Source: Streptomyces sp. NBC_01788 (GTDB lineage: Bacteria; Actinomycetota; Actinomycetes; Streptomycetales; Streptomycetaceae). Taken from it: a stretch of 64,000 nucleotides of DNA. The stretch covers positions 3,844,001 through 3,908,000 of the forward strand of contig NZ_CP109090.1 of NCBI RefSeq assembly GCF_035917575.1. The letters run 5' to 3'. Under the pieces are notes generated by a model, which was not told the origin of the DNA, made no database searches, and saw nothing but the letters and a program-made list of their open reading frames with translations. Below, one piece after another: positions 43,680 through 52,955 of the stretch. Position 1 is the stretch's first letter. Each line of letters starts with the position of its first letter. The position numbers and the translations under genes are program-made.

Positions 43680-45725
43680 TCAGACCAGCCGTACGGGCTT
43701 TTCCGGACGTATGCCCGAGTCGACCAGCCAGTTCCGCAACGGGACGGGGTCGCCGTCCTCGACCAGGGCGAGGACCTTGGGGCTGAGATCGGCGGCCCTC
43801 TCCCCGTTGATGAGGAGAGCGGGGCCGTCGAGCCAGTCGAGGCCCGGGGAGGCGTCGGCGGTGTCCATCGCGGCGCAGCACACCATCGCGGTGACGTGGT
43901 CGGCGAGGAGTTCGCGGCCGGTGCGGTGCGGTTCGAGCGGGAAGAGGGGCAGCGAGTCCTCGTTCCGCGGCGGCGTACCTGCGACCTGCCCGGCTCCCGT
44001 CGGCGCCGTACCCGCCGGGGGCTCCGACGCCTCCTCGCGGGCCAGCTCGGCGCTGATGCCGGCCGCGAGCGCGGCACCTCGCTCGCTGCCGAGGCCGGGG
44101 GCCTCGTCCGGGGTGAGGGGGTCTTCGGGGGCGGGGGGCTCGCCGGGGTGCGTGTGTCCGCCGGGGGGTTCCCCGTGATCCAGGTGTTCCCCGTGTCCTG
44201 GGTGTTCCAGGCGCTCTGGGTGTTCTGGGTGTTCTGGGTGTTCGTCGTTTTCTGCGGGCTCTTGGTGCCTGGGGCGCTCGCGGTGTCCGTGGTGCTCGCC
44301 GTGTCCGCCGTGCTCGTCGGGCTCGTCGGACGGGTGGTGCGCGATGTGTGCCTCGTCGTCGTGGGCCGGTCGGGTGTCGTCGGCCGGTTCGTCGGCCGGG
44401 AGGACCGTCCGCTCGCGGAGCTTGCCGGACGGTGCGGACAGGTGCTCCAGGACCCGGGCCAGGGTCGGTCCGTGCGGATCGGCGGCGGAACCGGGGGAGC
44501 GGCGGACGCCCAGGCGGTCCAGAACGCGGTGGAGGCGAGCGGCATCCGTACGCCATTTGCGGTCGACGACCTCGTCCGGGTACTCCTGCCAGTCCACCGG
44601 GCACCAGTCCCGGCCGCGCTCGGCCGGGCCGCCGTGGAAGAGGCGCGCGGCCAGCAGCGAGGCGGCCTCGTCGACGGCGCCGGGCTCCTCCAGCAGGTCG
44701 CAGGCCGGGCGCTCACCGAGCCGGGAGGTGAAACCCTCGGCCAGGCGGTCGCGGCGGGACAGTTCGGTGAGGGCCGCGACGACACCGGCGTCGAGGCGGG
44801 AGGGCCAGCGGCCCATGCGCCAGGCAGGGAGCGCGACCCTGGTGAGCAGTCGGTCCCAGCCCGCGTACGCCAGGCCCACCTGCTCCTGGGCGGCGATCCT
44901 CAGCCCGTAGTCCACAGCCTGTGCGCGTTCCGCCGCCGCGGCCGCCACGCCGCGCTCCATCAGGGCCGCGTGCTCCCGGCAGCCGCGCAGCAGCAGCCGG
45001 GCCACCCAGCCGAGTCCGGCGTAGACCGAGCGGACCAGAGGGGGGCGGCCGGGTGCCGAGGCGACGGCCACCGCCGCGTCCAGACCGCGGACGAAACGCC
45101 GGGCCGCGGCTATGTCCGGGTGCGCCGAGGGTCCCGTACCGGCGACGACCGGGGCGAGCACGGCCCGCAGCTCGCCGACGCGCATCCACCACAGGAACGG
45201 GGAGCCGATGACGAGGACGGGCGTCTGCCCCGTACGGCCCGGGCGGGCCGGGGACAGGCCGCGCAGCGCGTCCGGCTCGCCGTGCGAGTGATCCTGCCCG
45301 GCGGGTGGGCCGTGGGCCGGGTGCGTACGGTCCTCCAGCCAGCTGTCGCAGTCCGGGGTGAGTTCTACGGCCGACGGGGCGGGGACGCCGAGGCGGTCGG
45401 CCAGCTCGCGCACCAGGCGGTACAGGTCCGGGGCCGACTTCTCGGCTATCGGGACGGTCGGGGTCATCGCGGGGCGGGCCCGGGCCACGACCAGCCCGAT
45501 GGCCACGGCCAGGAGCAGGACGAGGACCGCGACGGCGCCGACCACCCAGCGGGCGAGGTCCCAGCCCCGGCCCACGAGGTGCCCGGTCGAGCCGCCGGCG
45601 AGCAGGATCACGGCGAGGGCGGCGGGCAGCAGGGCGACGGCGAGCGCCCGGCTGCGCACGCGCAGCACGGCCAGGGCCCTGGAGCGCGCGGCCTGGACAC
45701 CGACCTCCACACCCATACCGGTCAC
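43680..45725 (-). CDS. Membrane protein with inactive M48-like region and His-rich linker
   Basis: 681 residues. Two membrane segments (about 27-45 and 58-83) are followed by 'LYRLVRELADRLGVPAPSAVELTPDCDSWLED' and 'VLVIGSPFLWWMRVGELRAVLAPVVAGTG' (about 169-198). These match the flow of M48 (HtpX-like) peptidases, but the HExxH position reads LAPVVAG, so zinc catalysis is probably lost. A helical middle follows. A strikingly His/Glu/Pro-rich linker (about residues 470-545, 'HGGHGEHHGHRE', 'EHPEHPEHPE') precedes a conserved C-terminal domain with a CC pair. A role as pseudoprotease or metal-responsive scaffold is possible, but not shown. The gene is between the dimethylformamidase-like gene and purD. 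Confidence 0.75.
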   Translation of the reverse strand: MTGMGVEVGVQAARSRALAVLRVRSRALAVALLPAALAVILLAGGSTGHLVGRGWDLARWVVGAVAVLVLLLAVAIGLVVARARPAMTPTVPIAEKSAPDLYRLVRELADRLGVPAPSAVELTPDCDSWLEDRTHPAHGPPAGQDHSHGEPDALRGLSPARPGRTGQTPVLVIGSPFLWWMRVGELRAVLAPVVAGTGPSAHPDIAAARRFVRGLDAAVAVASAPGRPPLVRSVYAGLGWVARLLLRGCREHAALMERGVAAAAAERAQAVDYGLRIAAQEQVGLAYAGWDRLLTRVALPAWRMGRWPSRLDAGVVAALTELSRRDRLAEGFTSRLGERPACDLLEEPGAVDEAASLLAARLFHGGPAERGRDWCPVDWQEYPDEVVDRKWRTDAARLHRVLDRLGVRRSPGSAADPHGPTLARVLEHLSAPSGKLRERTVLPADEPADDTRPAHDDEAHIAHHPSDEPDEHGGHGEHHGHRERPRHQEPAENDEHPEHPEHPERLEHPGHGEHLDHGEPPGGHTHPGEPPAPEDPLTPDEAPGLGSERGAALAAGISAELAREEASEPPAGTAPTGAGQVAGTPPRNEDSLPLFPLEPHRTGRELLADHVTAMVCCAAMDTADASPGLDWLDGPALLINGERAADLSPKVLALVEDGDPVPLRNWLVDSGIRPEKPVRLV

Positions 45726-46045
45726 GACCGCCCGTCACCCCCTCCCGACTGTCCTGGCGTTGCTCATTCCCCCACTGTGGCACCCATGACTGACATCGCA
45801 ATGCCGGTGGGCCAAGTGCCGGAATGCCTGCGCGCACACTAATTGGGCCCCCGGCCCGCGTCAGCCGGATGGAGTATTGGTCACTCGATGGAATGGCTTT
45901 GGTCAGAGCCGGACGACAGAGCGCAATGATCAGGCCCCGACTAGAGCCGGGGCCTGCTGTTCGGGAGACGTGCTGTTCACGACCTGCTGTTCACGACGGG
46001 TCGTTCAAGAACGGGGCCGGTGCGGAGGAAGGGGCGGGTGCCGCG
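45726..46045. other. Intergenic, with purD hairpin and short direct repeats
   Basis: No gene supported. A hairpin CAGGCCCCG / CGGGGCCTG (45931-45956) is a likely purD terminator without a T-run. CTGTTCACGAC occurs twice in tandem near 45970-45997. The promoter of the minus-strand membrane protein gene should lie in the left part. Confidence 0.55.
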
Positions 46046-47299
46046 TCAGGCGTCCGCCGCGGCCCTCGCCGCGATGTCCGAGCGGTGCTGGGACCCGTCG
46101 AGGCGGACCCGGGCGACGGCGGTGTACGCGCGGTCGCGGGCCTCGGTCAGGTCCTTGCCCGTCGCCGTGACGGACAGCACGCGGCCACCCGCGCTCAGCA
46201 CGGTGCCGTCCTCGCGCCGGGTGCCGGCGTGCAGCACGTACGCGTGCGGGGCGTCCTGCGCGGCCACCTCGTCGAGGCCGGTGATCGGGTCACCGGTGCG
46301 CGGGGTGCCGGGGTAGTTGTGGGAGGCGACGACCACCGTGACGGCCGCGTCGTCGCTCCAGCGCAGGGGCTCCAGGTGGGCGAGGCCACCGGTGGCGGCG
46401 GCCATGAGGACTCCCGCGAGCGGGGTCTGGAGGCGGGCGAGGACCACCTGGGTCTCGGGGTCGCCGAAACGGGCGTTGAACTCGATCACACGGACGCCGC
46501 GGCCGGTGATGGCGAGCCCCGCGTAGAGCAGCCCGGAGAACGGCGTGCCGCGGCGGCGCATCTCGTCGACCGTGGGCTGAAGCACGCTGTGCAGGACGTC
46601 GTCCACGAGCTTGGGGTCGGCCCAGGGCAGCGGCGAGTACGCGCCCATGCCACCGGTGTTGGGGCCCTTGTCGTCGTCGAGCGCCCGCTTGAAGTCCTGG
46701 GCGGGCTGGAGCGGGACGACCGTCTCGCCGTCGGTGACGGCGAAGAGGGAGACCTCGGGTCCGTCGAGGTACTCCTCGATCACCACGCGGTCACAGGCCG
46801 CCGAGTGCGCCCTGGCCGCCTCGATGTCGTCGGTGACGACGACGCCCTTGCCGGCGGCGAGCCCGTCGTCCTTGACGACATAGGGGGCGCCGAAGGCGTT
46901 GAGGGCCTCGTCGACCTCCTCGGCCGTCGTGCAGACGTACGAACGGGCCGTGGGCACGCCTGCCGCGGCCATCACGTCCTTGGCGAAGGCCTTGGAGCCC
47001 TCCAGCCGCGCGGCCTCCTTGGAGGGACCGAACACCGGGACGCCCGCCTCACGCAGGGCGTCGGCGACCCCGGCGACCAGCGGGGCCTCGGGGCCGACGA
47101 CCACGAGGTCGGCACCCAGCTCGGCGGCCAGCGCGGACACCGCCGCGCCGTCGAGGGCGTCGACCTGGTGCAGCTCGGCGACCTCGGCGATGCCGGCGTT
47201 GCCGGGCGCGCAGTGCAGCGCGGTGACGGCGGGGTCGAGGGACAGGGAACGGCACAGGGCGTGCTCGCGGGCGCCGCTGCCGATGACGAGGACCTTCAC
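46046..47299 (-). CDS. purD: Phosphoribosylamine-glycine ligase (GAR synthetase)
   Basis: 417 residues. The N-domain starts '[19 protein letters not shown]', and the ATP-grasp part has '[18 protein letters not shown]', '[15 protein letters not shown]', '[12 protein letters not shown]' and '[17 protein letters not shown]'. It condenses phosphoribosylamine with glycine, step 2 of purine synthesis. Normal length and start. It is read away from dnaX, about 150 bp downstream of it in the same direction. Confidence 0.98.
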   Translation of the reverse strand: MKVLVIGSGAREHALCRSLSLDPAVTALHCAPGNAGIAEVAELHQVDALDGAAVSALAAELGADLVVVGPEAPLVAGVADALREAGVPVFGPSKEAARLEGSKAFAKDVMAAAGVPTARSYVCTTAEEVDEALNAFGAPYVVKDDGLAAGKGVVVTDDIEAARAHSAACDRVVIEEYLDGPEVSLFAVTDGETVVPLQPAQDFKRALDDDKGPNTGGMGAYSPLPWADPKLVDDVLHSVLQPTVDEMRRRGTPFSGLLYAGLAITGRGVRVIEFNARFGDPETQVVLARLQTPLAGVLMAAATGGLAHLEPLRWSDDAAVTVVVASHNYPGTPRTGDPITGLDEVAAQDAPHAYVLHAGTRREDGTVLSAGGRVLSVTATGKDLTEARDRAYTAVARVRLDGSQHRSDIAARAAADA

Positions 47300-47451
47300 G
47301 GGGTCAGCCTAACGGCAGCGGCCCGAGGCCCTTTGTGCGGGCCGCCGAGGAGAGGACGGGAGGGCGTTCGTAGGTTTCTCCGAGCAGGGAAAGGCGCGAG
47401 CAGGCCGAGCCGGACCGCTCGAGCGGGCGGGCCGGACATGGGCCTGCTCCC

Positions 47452-49728
47452 CTACTCCGTCGAGTACTCCTCGACCACCGTGGCGCCCAGCTCCCGCACG
47501 ATCAGTTCGTGACCGGACAGGGCCGACTCGTCGAGATCCGGGTCGTCGTCCTCGGGAATGTCGTCCTCGGGGGCGACGGGAGGCGGCTCGTGGGCGGAGA
47601 ACGGCGGTGCCGGAGAAGAGGCGGGCGTGGGTGCCGCGGCGGACGGCGGCCGGTTCGGGGCCGCGGCAGGCGCCGACGGAGCCGCGGGCTGGGGAGCAGG
47701 CGTACGCTGCGCTGCCGCGCCGCCCCCACCGCCGTAGCCGCCGCCACCGGGACCCGGACCGTAGCCGCCGCCCGGGGGCTGGGGACCGGAGCCGCCGCCT
47801 CCCGTCGGGTCGACGACCGCCTCGATCTTCCACTGGACGTTGAACTGCTCGGCCAGCGCCTGGCGCAGCACGTCCTCACTGCCGCTGCTCGCGAAGTTGT
47901 CGCGGGCACCGGCGTTGACGAAGCCGATCTGGAGGGTGGTGCCGTCGAAGCCGGAGACATGGGCGTTCTGGCTGAGCAGGATCCAGGTGAAGCGACGGCG
48001 GTTCTTCACCGCTTCGAGGACGTTCGGCCAGAGGACGCGGGGGTCGAGCCCGCCGCCTGCCGGGGCCGGTGGGGCGGAAGGGACCGGGGCGGCGGCAGGC
48101 CTCGCCGCGGGTGCCTGCTGCGCGGGCCCCGGGGCGCTGGACGCACTCGGCGCACCCGGTGCCTGCCCGCCGCCCGGCGCTGCCGCTGTGGGCCAGCCGC
48201 CCGGCCGCCGGCCGCCCGCGGCTGCCGCGGTGGGCCAGGCACCGGGCGCGGCGGCGGGCGGTGCGGCGACGGGTGCGGTGGGCGGAGCCGTCTCCTGGGA
48301 ACGGTCACTCGCGGCCGGCGCAGGGGGTGCTGCCGGGGCAGGGGGTGCGGGGGGTGCGGTCGGCGCAGGGGCCGCGGCGGGCGTGGATGCGTCAGGGGCG
48401 CCCGAGCCCCGCACGGCCGCCCGAGCCGCGGCCGCCCCACCGCCCGGCGGAACAGGAGGTACGGCGGGCGCCGCACCCGCGGGGCCGCCCACCGCGATCG
48501 GCGCTCCCCCGTGCGCCTCGGGTCCGGGTACGTACCCCATCGCAGGCGCACCCGCGCCCGCGGAGAAGCTGACGCCGCGCTCGATGCGGTCGAGGCGGGC
48601 CATCACCGACCGCTCGTCGCCGTAGGCGGCGGGGAGCAGGACGCGGGCGCAGATCAGTTCGAGCTGGAGGCGGGGCGAGGTGGCGCCACGCATCTCGGTC
48701 AGGCCCTCGTTGACGAGGTCGGCGGCGCGGCTCAGCTCGGCGGCACCGAAGGACCGGGCCTGGGCCTGCATCCGCTCCACGACATCGGCCGGGGCGTCGA
48801 TGAGCCCCTTCTCGGCGGCGTCCGGAACGGCCGCGAGGATCACCAGGTCCCGCAGCCGCTCCAGCAGGTCGGCCACGAACCGCCGGGGGTCGTTGCCGCC
48901 CTCGATCACATGGTCGACGACCTCGAAGGCACCGGAGCCGTCCCCGGAGGCGAAGGCCTCGACGACGGAGTCGAGCAGAGAGCCGTCGGTGTAGCCGAGG
49001 AGCGAGGTGGCCATGGCATACGTCACACCTTCCTCCCGCGCACCGGCGAGCAGCTGGTCCATGACGGACATGGAGTCACGCACGGATCCGGCGCCGGCCC
49101 GCACGACGAGGGGCAGCACCCCGTCCTCGACGGGGATGTCCTCCTTCTGGCAGACCTGGCCGAGGTAGTCCCGCAGGGTGCCCGGCGGCACGAGACGGAA
49201 GGGGTAGTGGTGGGTGCGCGACCGGATGGTCCCGATGACCTTCTCGGGCTCGGTCGTGGCGAAGATGAACTTCAGGTGCTCCGGCGGCTCCTCGACCACC
49301 TTGAGCAGCGCGTTGAAACCGGCCGACGTGACCATGTGGGCCTCGTCGATGATGTAGATCTTGTACCGGCTGCGGGCGGGCCCGAAGAAGGCCTTCTCGC
49401 GCAGGTCACGGGCGTCGTCCACACCACCGTGCGAAGCGGCGTCGATCTCGATGACGTCGATGGACCCCGGGCCGTTCCTGGCCAGGTCGCGGCACGAGTC
49501 GCACTCCCCGCAGGGGGTGGGCGTCGGCCCCTTCTCGCAGTTCAGGCACCGGGCGAGGATCCGCGCGCTGGTCGTCTTGCCGCACCCGCGCGGACCGCTG
49601 AACAGGTACGCGTGATTGACCCGGTTGTTCCGCAGCGCCTGCTGCAACGGGTCGGTGACATGCTCCTGCCCGATGACCTCGGCGAACGACTCCGGGCGAT
49701 AGCGGCGGTACAGCGCGAGAGACGACAC
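47452..49728 (-). CDS. dnaX: DNA polymerase III subunit gamma/tau
   Basis: 758 residues from GTG ('VSSLALYRRYRPESFAEVIGQEHV'), the conserved DnaX beginning; the frame upstream is not used. Walker A GPRGCGKTT (45-53), a zinc module with four Cys ('CLNCEKGPTPTPCGECDSC'), 'IIDEAHMVTSAGFNALLKVVEEPP' and 'FATTEPEKVIGTIRSR' define the clamp-loader ATPase. The C-terminal third is a very long Ala/Pro-rich linker with a short conserved module ('LWPNVLEAVKNRRRFTWILLSQNAHVSGFD') for polymerase contact. No Shine-Dalgarno sequence is clear. SRP RNA and tRNA-Ser lie immediately upstream. I did not test for a programmed frameshift. Confidence 0.97.
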   Translation of the reverse strand: MSSLALYRRYRPESFAEVIGQEHVTDPLQQALRNNRVNHAYLFSGPRGCGKTTSARILARCLNCEKGPTPTPCGECDSCRDLARNGPGSIDVIEIDAASHGGVDDARDLREKAFFGPARSRYKIYIIDEAHMVTSAGFNALLKVVEEPPEHLKFIFATTEPEKVIGTIRSRTHHYPFRLVPPGTLRDYLGQVCQKEDIPVEDGVLPLVVRAGAGSVRDSMSVMDQLLAGAREEGVTYAMATSLLGYTDGSLLDSVVEAFASGDGSGAFEVVDHVIEGGNDPRRFVADLLERLRDLVILAAVPDAAEKGLIDAPADVVERMQAQARSFGAAELSRAADLVNEGLTEMRGATSPRLQLELICARVLLPAAYGDERSVMARLDRIERGVSFSAGAGAPAMGYVPGPEAHGGAPIAVGGPAGAAPAVPPVPPGGGAAAARAAVRGSGAPDASTPAAAPAPTAPPAPPAPAAPPAPAASDRSQETAPPTAPVAAPPAAAPGAWPTAAAAGGRRPGGWPTAAAPGGGQAPGAPSASSAPGPAQQAPAARPAAAPVPSAPPAPAGGGLDPRVLWPNVLEAVKNRRRFTWILLSQNAHVSGFDGTTLQIGFVNAGARDNFASSGSEDVLRQALAEQFNVQWKIEAVVDPTGGGGSGPQPPGGGYGPGPGGGGYGGGGGAAAQRTPAPQPAAPSAPAAAPNRPPSAAAPTPASSPAPPFSAHEPPPVAPEDDIPEDDDPDLDESALSGHELIVRELGATVVEEYSTE

Positions 49729-49779
49729 GCATACGAGGTTATAGGCGCCCACCGACAACGTGTCCGGCCCGTGGACGCA

Positions 49780-49870
49780 AGCGCCCCCCACGCACCCGCC
49801 AGAGCCGACCTACCCTTGCTGCCTTCCGGCCCTGGGGGAGTTCAGTCAGATAGCGCCGCGTGAGGGGCTC
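49780..49870 (-). ncRNA. ffs: Signal recognition particle RNA (small bacterial type)
   Basis: On the minus strand the core GGCCGGAAGGCAGCAAGGG, with the conserved GNAR tetraloop and asymmetric bulge of SRP domain IV, is flanked by pairing arms. The outer stem GCCCCTCACGC (from 49868) pairs with GCGTGGGGGGC (to 49783) with one G-U. It binds Ffh and targets membrane proteins. Ends are estimated from the outer stem. It lies directly upstream of dnaX, the usual Streptomyces position. Confidence 0.92.
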
Positions 49871-49944
49871 CGCACAGAGTACCCGATCCCGGGCACCGGC
49901 AACGAGTTCGCGAGCACTCCTCCGAGTCATGTAATGTTTCCGGC

Positions 49945-50032
49945 GGAGGATTCGCCTAGAGGCCTAGGGCGCACGCTTGGAAAGCGTGTTGGGGGCAACC
50001 CCTCACGAGTTCGAATCTCGTATCCTCCGCCA
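49945..50032 (+). tRNA. tRNA-Ser (GGA anticodon)
   Basis: Long variable arm (TTGGGGGCAACCCCTC), acceptor GGAGGAT / ATCCTCC, anticodon loop TTGGAAA (GGA), T-loop TTCGAAT, encoded CCA. Its 3' terminal bases are part of a direct repeat copied at 51512. Confidence 0.96.
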
Positions 50033-50051
50033 GTGCCTCACCGGGCACGAT

Positions 50052-50087
50052 GTCGAAGGGCCCCACCGCAAGGTGGGGCCCTTCGAC
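50052..50087 (+). terminator. Terminator after tRNA-Ser
   Basis: A 16-bp stem GTCGAAGGGCCCCACC with loop GCAA, followed by GTTG. A second copy of the stem with another loop is at 51539-51576. Confidence 0.8.
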
Positions 50088-50281
50088 GTTGTCCCAGAGG
50101 CGTATAACCGCGCACAGAGATACACCCACGCCTCGGCAGACGAGCCAACAGGGCCGGCAGGCAGTCGGTTCGTGATGATGCCGCACCCGCCTACGGATCA
50201 GATGGCGAAGGGCCGCGCCCGCGTGTGCGGGTGCGGCCCTCGTGACTCGGTGAGCTCAGAGTCGGCGCGTCAGGTACGCGG

Positions 50282-51397
50282 TCAGGCTGTGGCGCCGATG
50301 TCGGCCTTGCGGCGGCGCACGACGAACACGGCGCCGGTGCCGACGGCGACCGCGGCACCGCCCGCCAGCGCGATCATCGGCAGCGCCGAGTTGGAGCCGG
50401 TCTCGGCGAGGTGGCCCTGCGGGACGATCTGGTTGTCGCCGGCGGGCTTGGCCGGCAGCGGCTTCCGGCCGCCCTGCGGCTTGGCGTCGCCCGGGTTGCC
50501 CGACTTGGAGCCGGCGGCGAGGACGTCGAACTGGTAGAAGTCGTCGTCGCTGGAGTAGACGCAGTTGCCCTTGTCATCGGCGTACATGCCGATGGAGATG
50601 GCGAAGCCCATGCCGGCCGGGGCCTTGCTGTCGATGCTCAGCCGCAGGTCGATGGAGAAGGACTCCTTGGCCTGGACGTCGGTGTAGCCGAGGTAACCGG
50701 CGCCCTCGTCGTTCTCGTTCAGGGAGATGTTCTGCCACGTGCCGGTGGCCGGGTCCTTGTACTGGAGCGTGAGGTAGCTCGTGGTGACTTCGTAGTTCTT
50801 CTCGTTGACCTGAGCGGCGAACACACCGAGGTCCACACGCTTGTAGGCGTTGTGGCCGGAGTTGTTGACGTTCAGCTTGAAGTTGTGGAACCCGCTGCCC
50901 GCGACGATCTGCGAGGGCAGGCCGGACAGGCTGGTGTGCAGGTTCTTGTCCTGCGTGTAGTCCTCGCTGTCGTTGCACACCTGCGGGCCCGGCGTCTCGG
51001 ACGGCGAGGCGCTGGGGCTGGGGGTGGCCGACTCCTCGTCGGTAGTGCCCTCGTCCTTCGAGTCGGACCCGTCCTCGGTCTTGGTGTCCGATCCGTCCTC
51101 GGTCTTGGTGTCCGATCCGTCCTCGGCCTTGGCGTCCGATCCGTCCTCGGCCTTGGTGTCGGACCCGTCCTCGGCCTTGGTGTCGGACTTGTCCTCGGCC
51201 TTGGTGTCGGACCCGTCGCCTTCCGTCTTGGCGTCGGACCCGCTCAAGGCAGCCGATTCGCTGTCGGTGGAGGCGGGGGTGCTGGAGGAGGAGTCAGGGT
51301 TGCCCTCCGTCGCGAAAGCGGCCGGGGCCGCAAGAAAGACAGCAGGCGTGATGGCGGCCGTAGCGGCAGCGAGAGCCAGGTAGCGGCGAATCTTCAT
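50282..51397 (-). CDS. Cell-wall-anchored repeat protein with LAETG sortase signal
   Basis: 371 residues from ATG ('MKIRRYLALAAATAAITPAVFLAAPAAFA', a clear signal peptide). Residues about 54-115 consist of eight-residue repeats such as GSDTKAED. A folded beta-rich domain follows ('CNDSEDYTQDKNLHTSLSGLPSQIVAGSGFHNFKLNVNNSG', one more Cys in 'GNCVYSS'). LAETG is at 330-334, then a membrane segment and an RRRK tail, the pattern of class E sortase substrates in Streptomyces. It should be exported and linked to peptidoglycan. The repeats are probably a spacer through the wall. The gene stands alone between direct repeats and is opposite in direction to tRNA-Ser; a hairpin near 50210-50239 may be its terminator. 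Confidence 0.85.
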   Translation of the reverse strand: MKIRRYLALAAATAAITPAVFLAAPAAFATEGNPDSSSSTPASTDSESAALSGSDAKTEGDGSDTKAEDKSDTKAEDGSDTKAEDGSDAKAEDGSDTKTEDGSDTKTEDGSDSKDEGTTDEESATPSPSASPSETPGPQVCNDSEDYTQDKNLHTSLSGLPSQIVAGSGFHNFKLNVNNSGHNAYKRVDLGVFAAQVNEKNYEVTTSYLTLQYKDPATGTWQNISLNENDEGAGYLGYTDVQAKESFSIDLRLSIDSKAPAGMGFAISIGMYADDKGNCVYSSDDDFYQFDVLAAGSKSGNPGDAKPQGGRKPLPAKPAGDNQIVPQGHLAETGSNSALPMIALAGGAAVAVGTGAVFVVRRRKADIGATA

Positions 51398-51538
51398 GCG
51401 AACCTCAGAGACAGGGGTGGCCAACGTGTTCGCACAAGAGATCGCTGGGAAACTCAAAAAGTTGCGCAATATTCTGCACGTCAGAGTGTGAGGTGCATCA
51501 CGCGCACAGAACTCCGCCAGTGCCTCACCGGGCACGAT

Positions 51539-51576
51539 GTCGAAGGGCCCCACTGTTCGCAGTGGGGCCCTTCGAC
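51539..51576. terminator. Second copy of the tRNA-Ser type terminator
   Basis: Stem GTCGAAGGGCCCCACT with loop GTTCGC, near the 3' end of the oxidoreductase gene, which it probably serves on the minus strand. Confidence 0.7.
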
Positions 51577-51608
51577 GTTGCCCGTCTCGGTTTCCGTGGT
51601 GGGGGCAG

Positions 51609-52616
51609 CTACCAGGGGCGGACGAGGACGAGGCCGACCTTGCCGGGTCGTACCGCGTGCTCCACGGCCTTGGTCAGCTCGCCGAGGCCGTACGTGGCGG
51701 CCACGTCGAACTGGTCCTTGAGCCCCAGCGCGATCTGCTTCGCGGTGGCGACGTCGGACGCCCGCCTCTCGGCGGAGACATCGGACAGCCACCGTCCGAT
51801 GTTCTTGCCCCGCAGGGTCAGCGACTTGCTCAGCAGCGTCGACGCGTGCACCGAGAGCGGCTCCTCGGCGATTAGCCCGTAACTGACCAGCTTGCCACCC
51901 GGCGCCAACAGGTCCAGAAGGCTCTCCGCCAGCTTCCCGCCGATCGGGTCGAGAGCAACACTCACCGGATGGCCACCGGCCGCCTTGCGGACCTGGTCGG
52001 CCCAGCCCGGATGCTCTGTCGACACGACCGGCGTGTCCGGGAACCGTTCGCGCAGCTCAGCGGCACCGCGATCGCTGCGGACGACGTTGACGAGCGCCAG
52101 GTTGTGGAACTGGGCCAGGCCCGTCACCAGCCGCCCGACCGACGAGCCCGCCGCGGTCTGCACCAGAAAACCGTCATATCCGAAGGCCGGGTGCTCCTGC
52201 GCCTCACGGCGCAGCATCACCGCGGTCAACGGGTTCGCCAGCATCTGCGCGGCGACTTCGTCCGGCAGCTCATCCGGTACGGCGACGACCACCTCGGCCT
52301 CCGCCGCGATCCACTGCGCCCACGCCCCCGGCTGGGGGAAGACCGTCACACGGCCGCCGACCTCGACCCCGGGCGCCACGCGTGTGCCCGGGCCGATGGC
52401 CTCCACCACGCCGGTGGCCTCCGCGCCGGCCGGGACCGGCCGGGCAGCACTGCCCGGGTACGCCTCGATGGCCTGGAGATCACCGGGGTGCACCGTGAAG
52501 GCGGTGGTGCGGATGAGGACCTGGCCGCGCTCGGGCGCCGTCGACTCCGGCTCCTCGACGACGGTCAGAACATCGGCGGGCAACCCTCCACGGGTGTGGA
52601 CGACACGACGGTTCAT
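51609..52616 (-). CDS. Medium-chain (quinone/zinc-type) oxidoreductase
   Basis: 335 residues from ATG with GAGGAGGG upstream; a GTG/ATG four codons earlier is less well placed. The N-terminal GroES-like domain has 'VHPGDLQAIEAYPG' and 'PAGAEATGVVEAIGPG', and the NAD(P)-binding half has 'GFLVQTAAGSSVGRLVTGLAQF' and 'VALDPIGGKLAESLLDLLAPGGKLVSYG'. The catalytic zinc ligands of alcohol dehydrogenases are missing, so it belongs to the zinc-free quinone oxidoreductase / enoyl reductase side of the MDR superfamily. The substrate is not predictable. Divergent from the GAP-family gene across a 339-bp gap. Confidence 0.88.
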   Translation of the reverse strand: MNRRVVHTRGGLPADVLTVVEEPESTAPERGQVLIRTTAFTVHPGDLQAIEAYPGSAARPVPAGAEATGVVEAIGPGTRVAPGVEVGGRVTVFPQPGAWAQWIAAEAEVVVAVPDELPDEVAAQMLANPLTAVMLRREAQEHPAFGYDGFLVQTAAGSSVGRLVTGLAQFHNLALVNVVRSDRGAAELRERFPDTPVVSTEHPGWADQVRKAAGGHPVSVALDPIGGKLAESLLDLLAPGGKLVSYGLIAEEPLSVHASTLLSKSLTLRGKNIGRWLSDVSAERRASDVATAKQIALGLKDQFDVAATYGLGELTKAVEHAVRPGKVGLVLVRPW

Positions 52617-52955
52617 GACCCTCCTCATGCGCCGATACGCGCGGGGCTCGGCCGAGGCGTCAGCGACGTCCCGCAGCAGCGGGTTCCGCCACTGAGTGCC
52701 CCGTCAAGCCGTATCGGCCGCCCGCCTCACGCAGCCCCCTGGTCACGCTCGCACGCCGGGCAATCAGCGGCACAGCCGGCTGGGCCGATCGGGTCATGGG
52801 CCTCATGAAGCGCCCTTCGAACGGGCGCGCGTCGCGGAGGCCCGGCCGGCTCTTCGCCGGTCGATCAGTCACCCGTACGACACGGACACCGCGTCTGCGG
52901 GCGGCGTTCGGCGCACGATGAGTAGCGGACCCGATCTCACTTCGAGGAGGCCGCC
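52617..52955. other. Intergenic between divergent genes
   Basis: No gene supported; a 70-codon minus frame has no ribosome site or recognisable content. It should contain the promoters of the oxidoreductase and the GAP-family membrane protein. Confidence 0.5.

Larger units (their letters stand above)
50025..51582. repeat. Direct repeats flanking the LAETG protein gene
   Basis: A segment from the tRNA-Ser acceptor end through a terminator hairpin (50025-50091) recurs at 51512-51582 in the same orientation. About 42 bp beginning CTCCGCCAGTGCCTCACC are identical, then the hairpin loops differ, then GGGGCCCTTCGACGTTG matches again. The 1.5-kb interval holds only the surface-protein gene. Confidence 0.75.

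Noticed and set aside
44190..44260. Tandem GGGTGTTCT units as a possible CRISPR or regulatory repeat
   Set aside because: They are in-frame codons of the His-Glu-Pro linker of the membrane protein; no spacers or leader are present.
45961..46010. CTGTTCACGAC direct repeats as an operator
   Set aside because: Only two copies lying just beyond the purD stop codon; most likely local slippage without a regulatory role.
47452..49728. Programmed frameshift for a short gamma form of DnaX
   Set aside because: No slippery A-rich heptamer with a downstream hairpin was evident by eye in the GC-rich linker region.
51055..51245. 24-bp tandem repeats as a non-coding array
   Set aside because: They encode the eight-residue GSDTKAED repeats of the LAETG protein and keep its frame.
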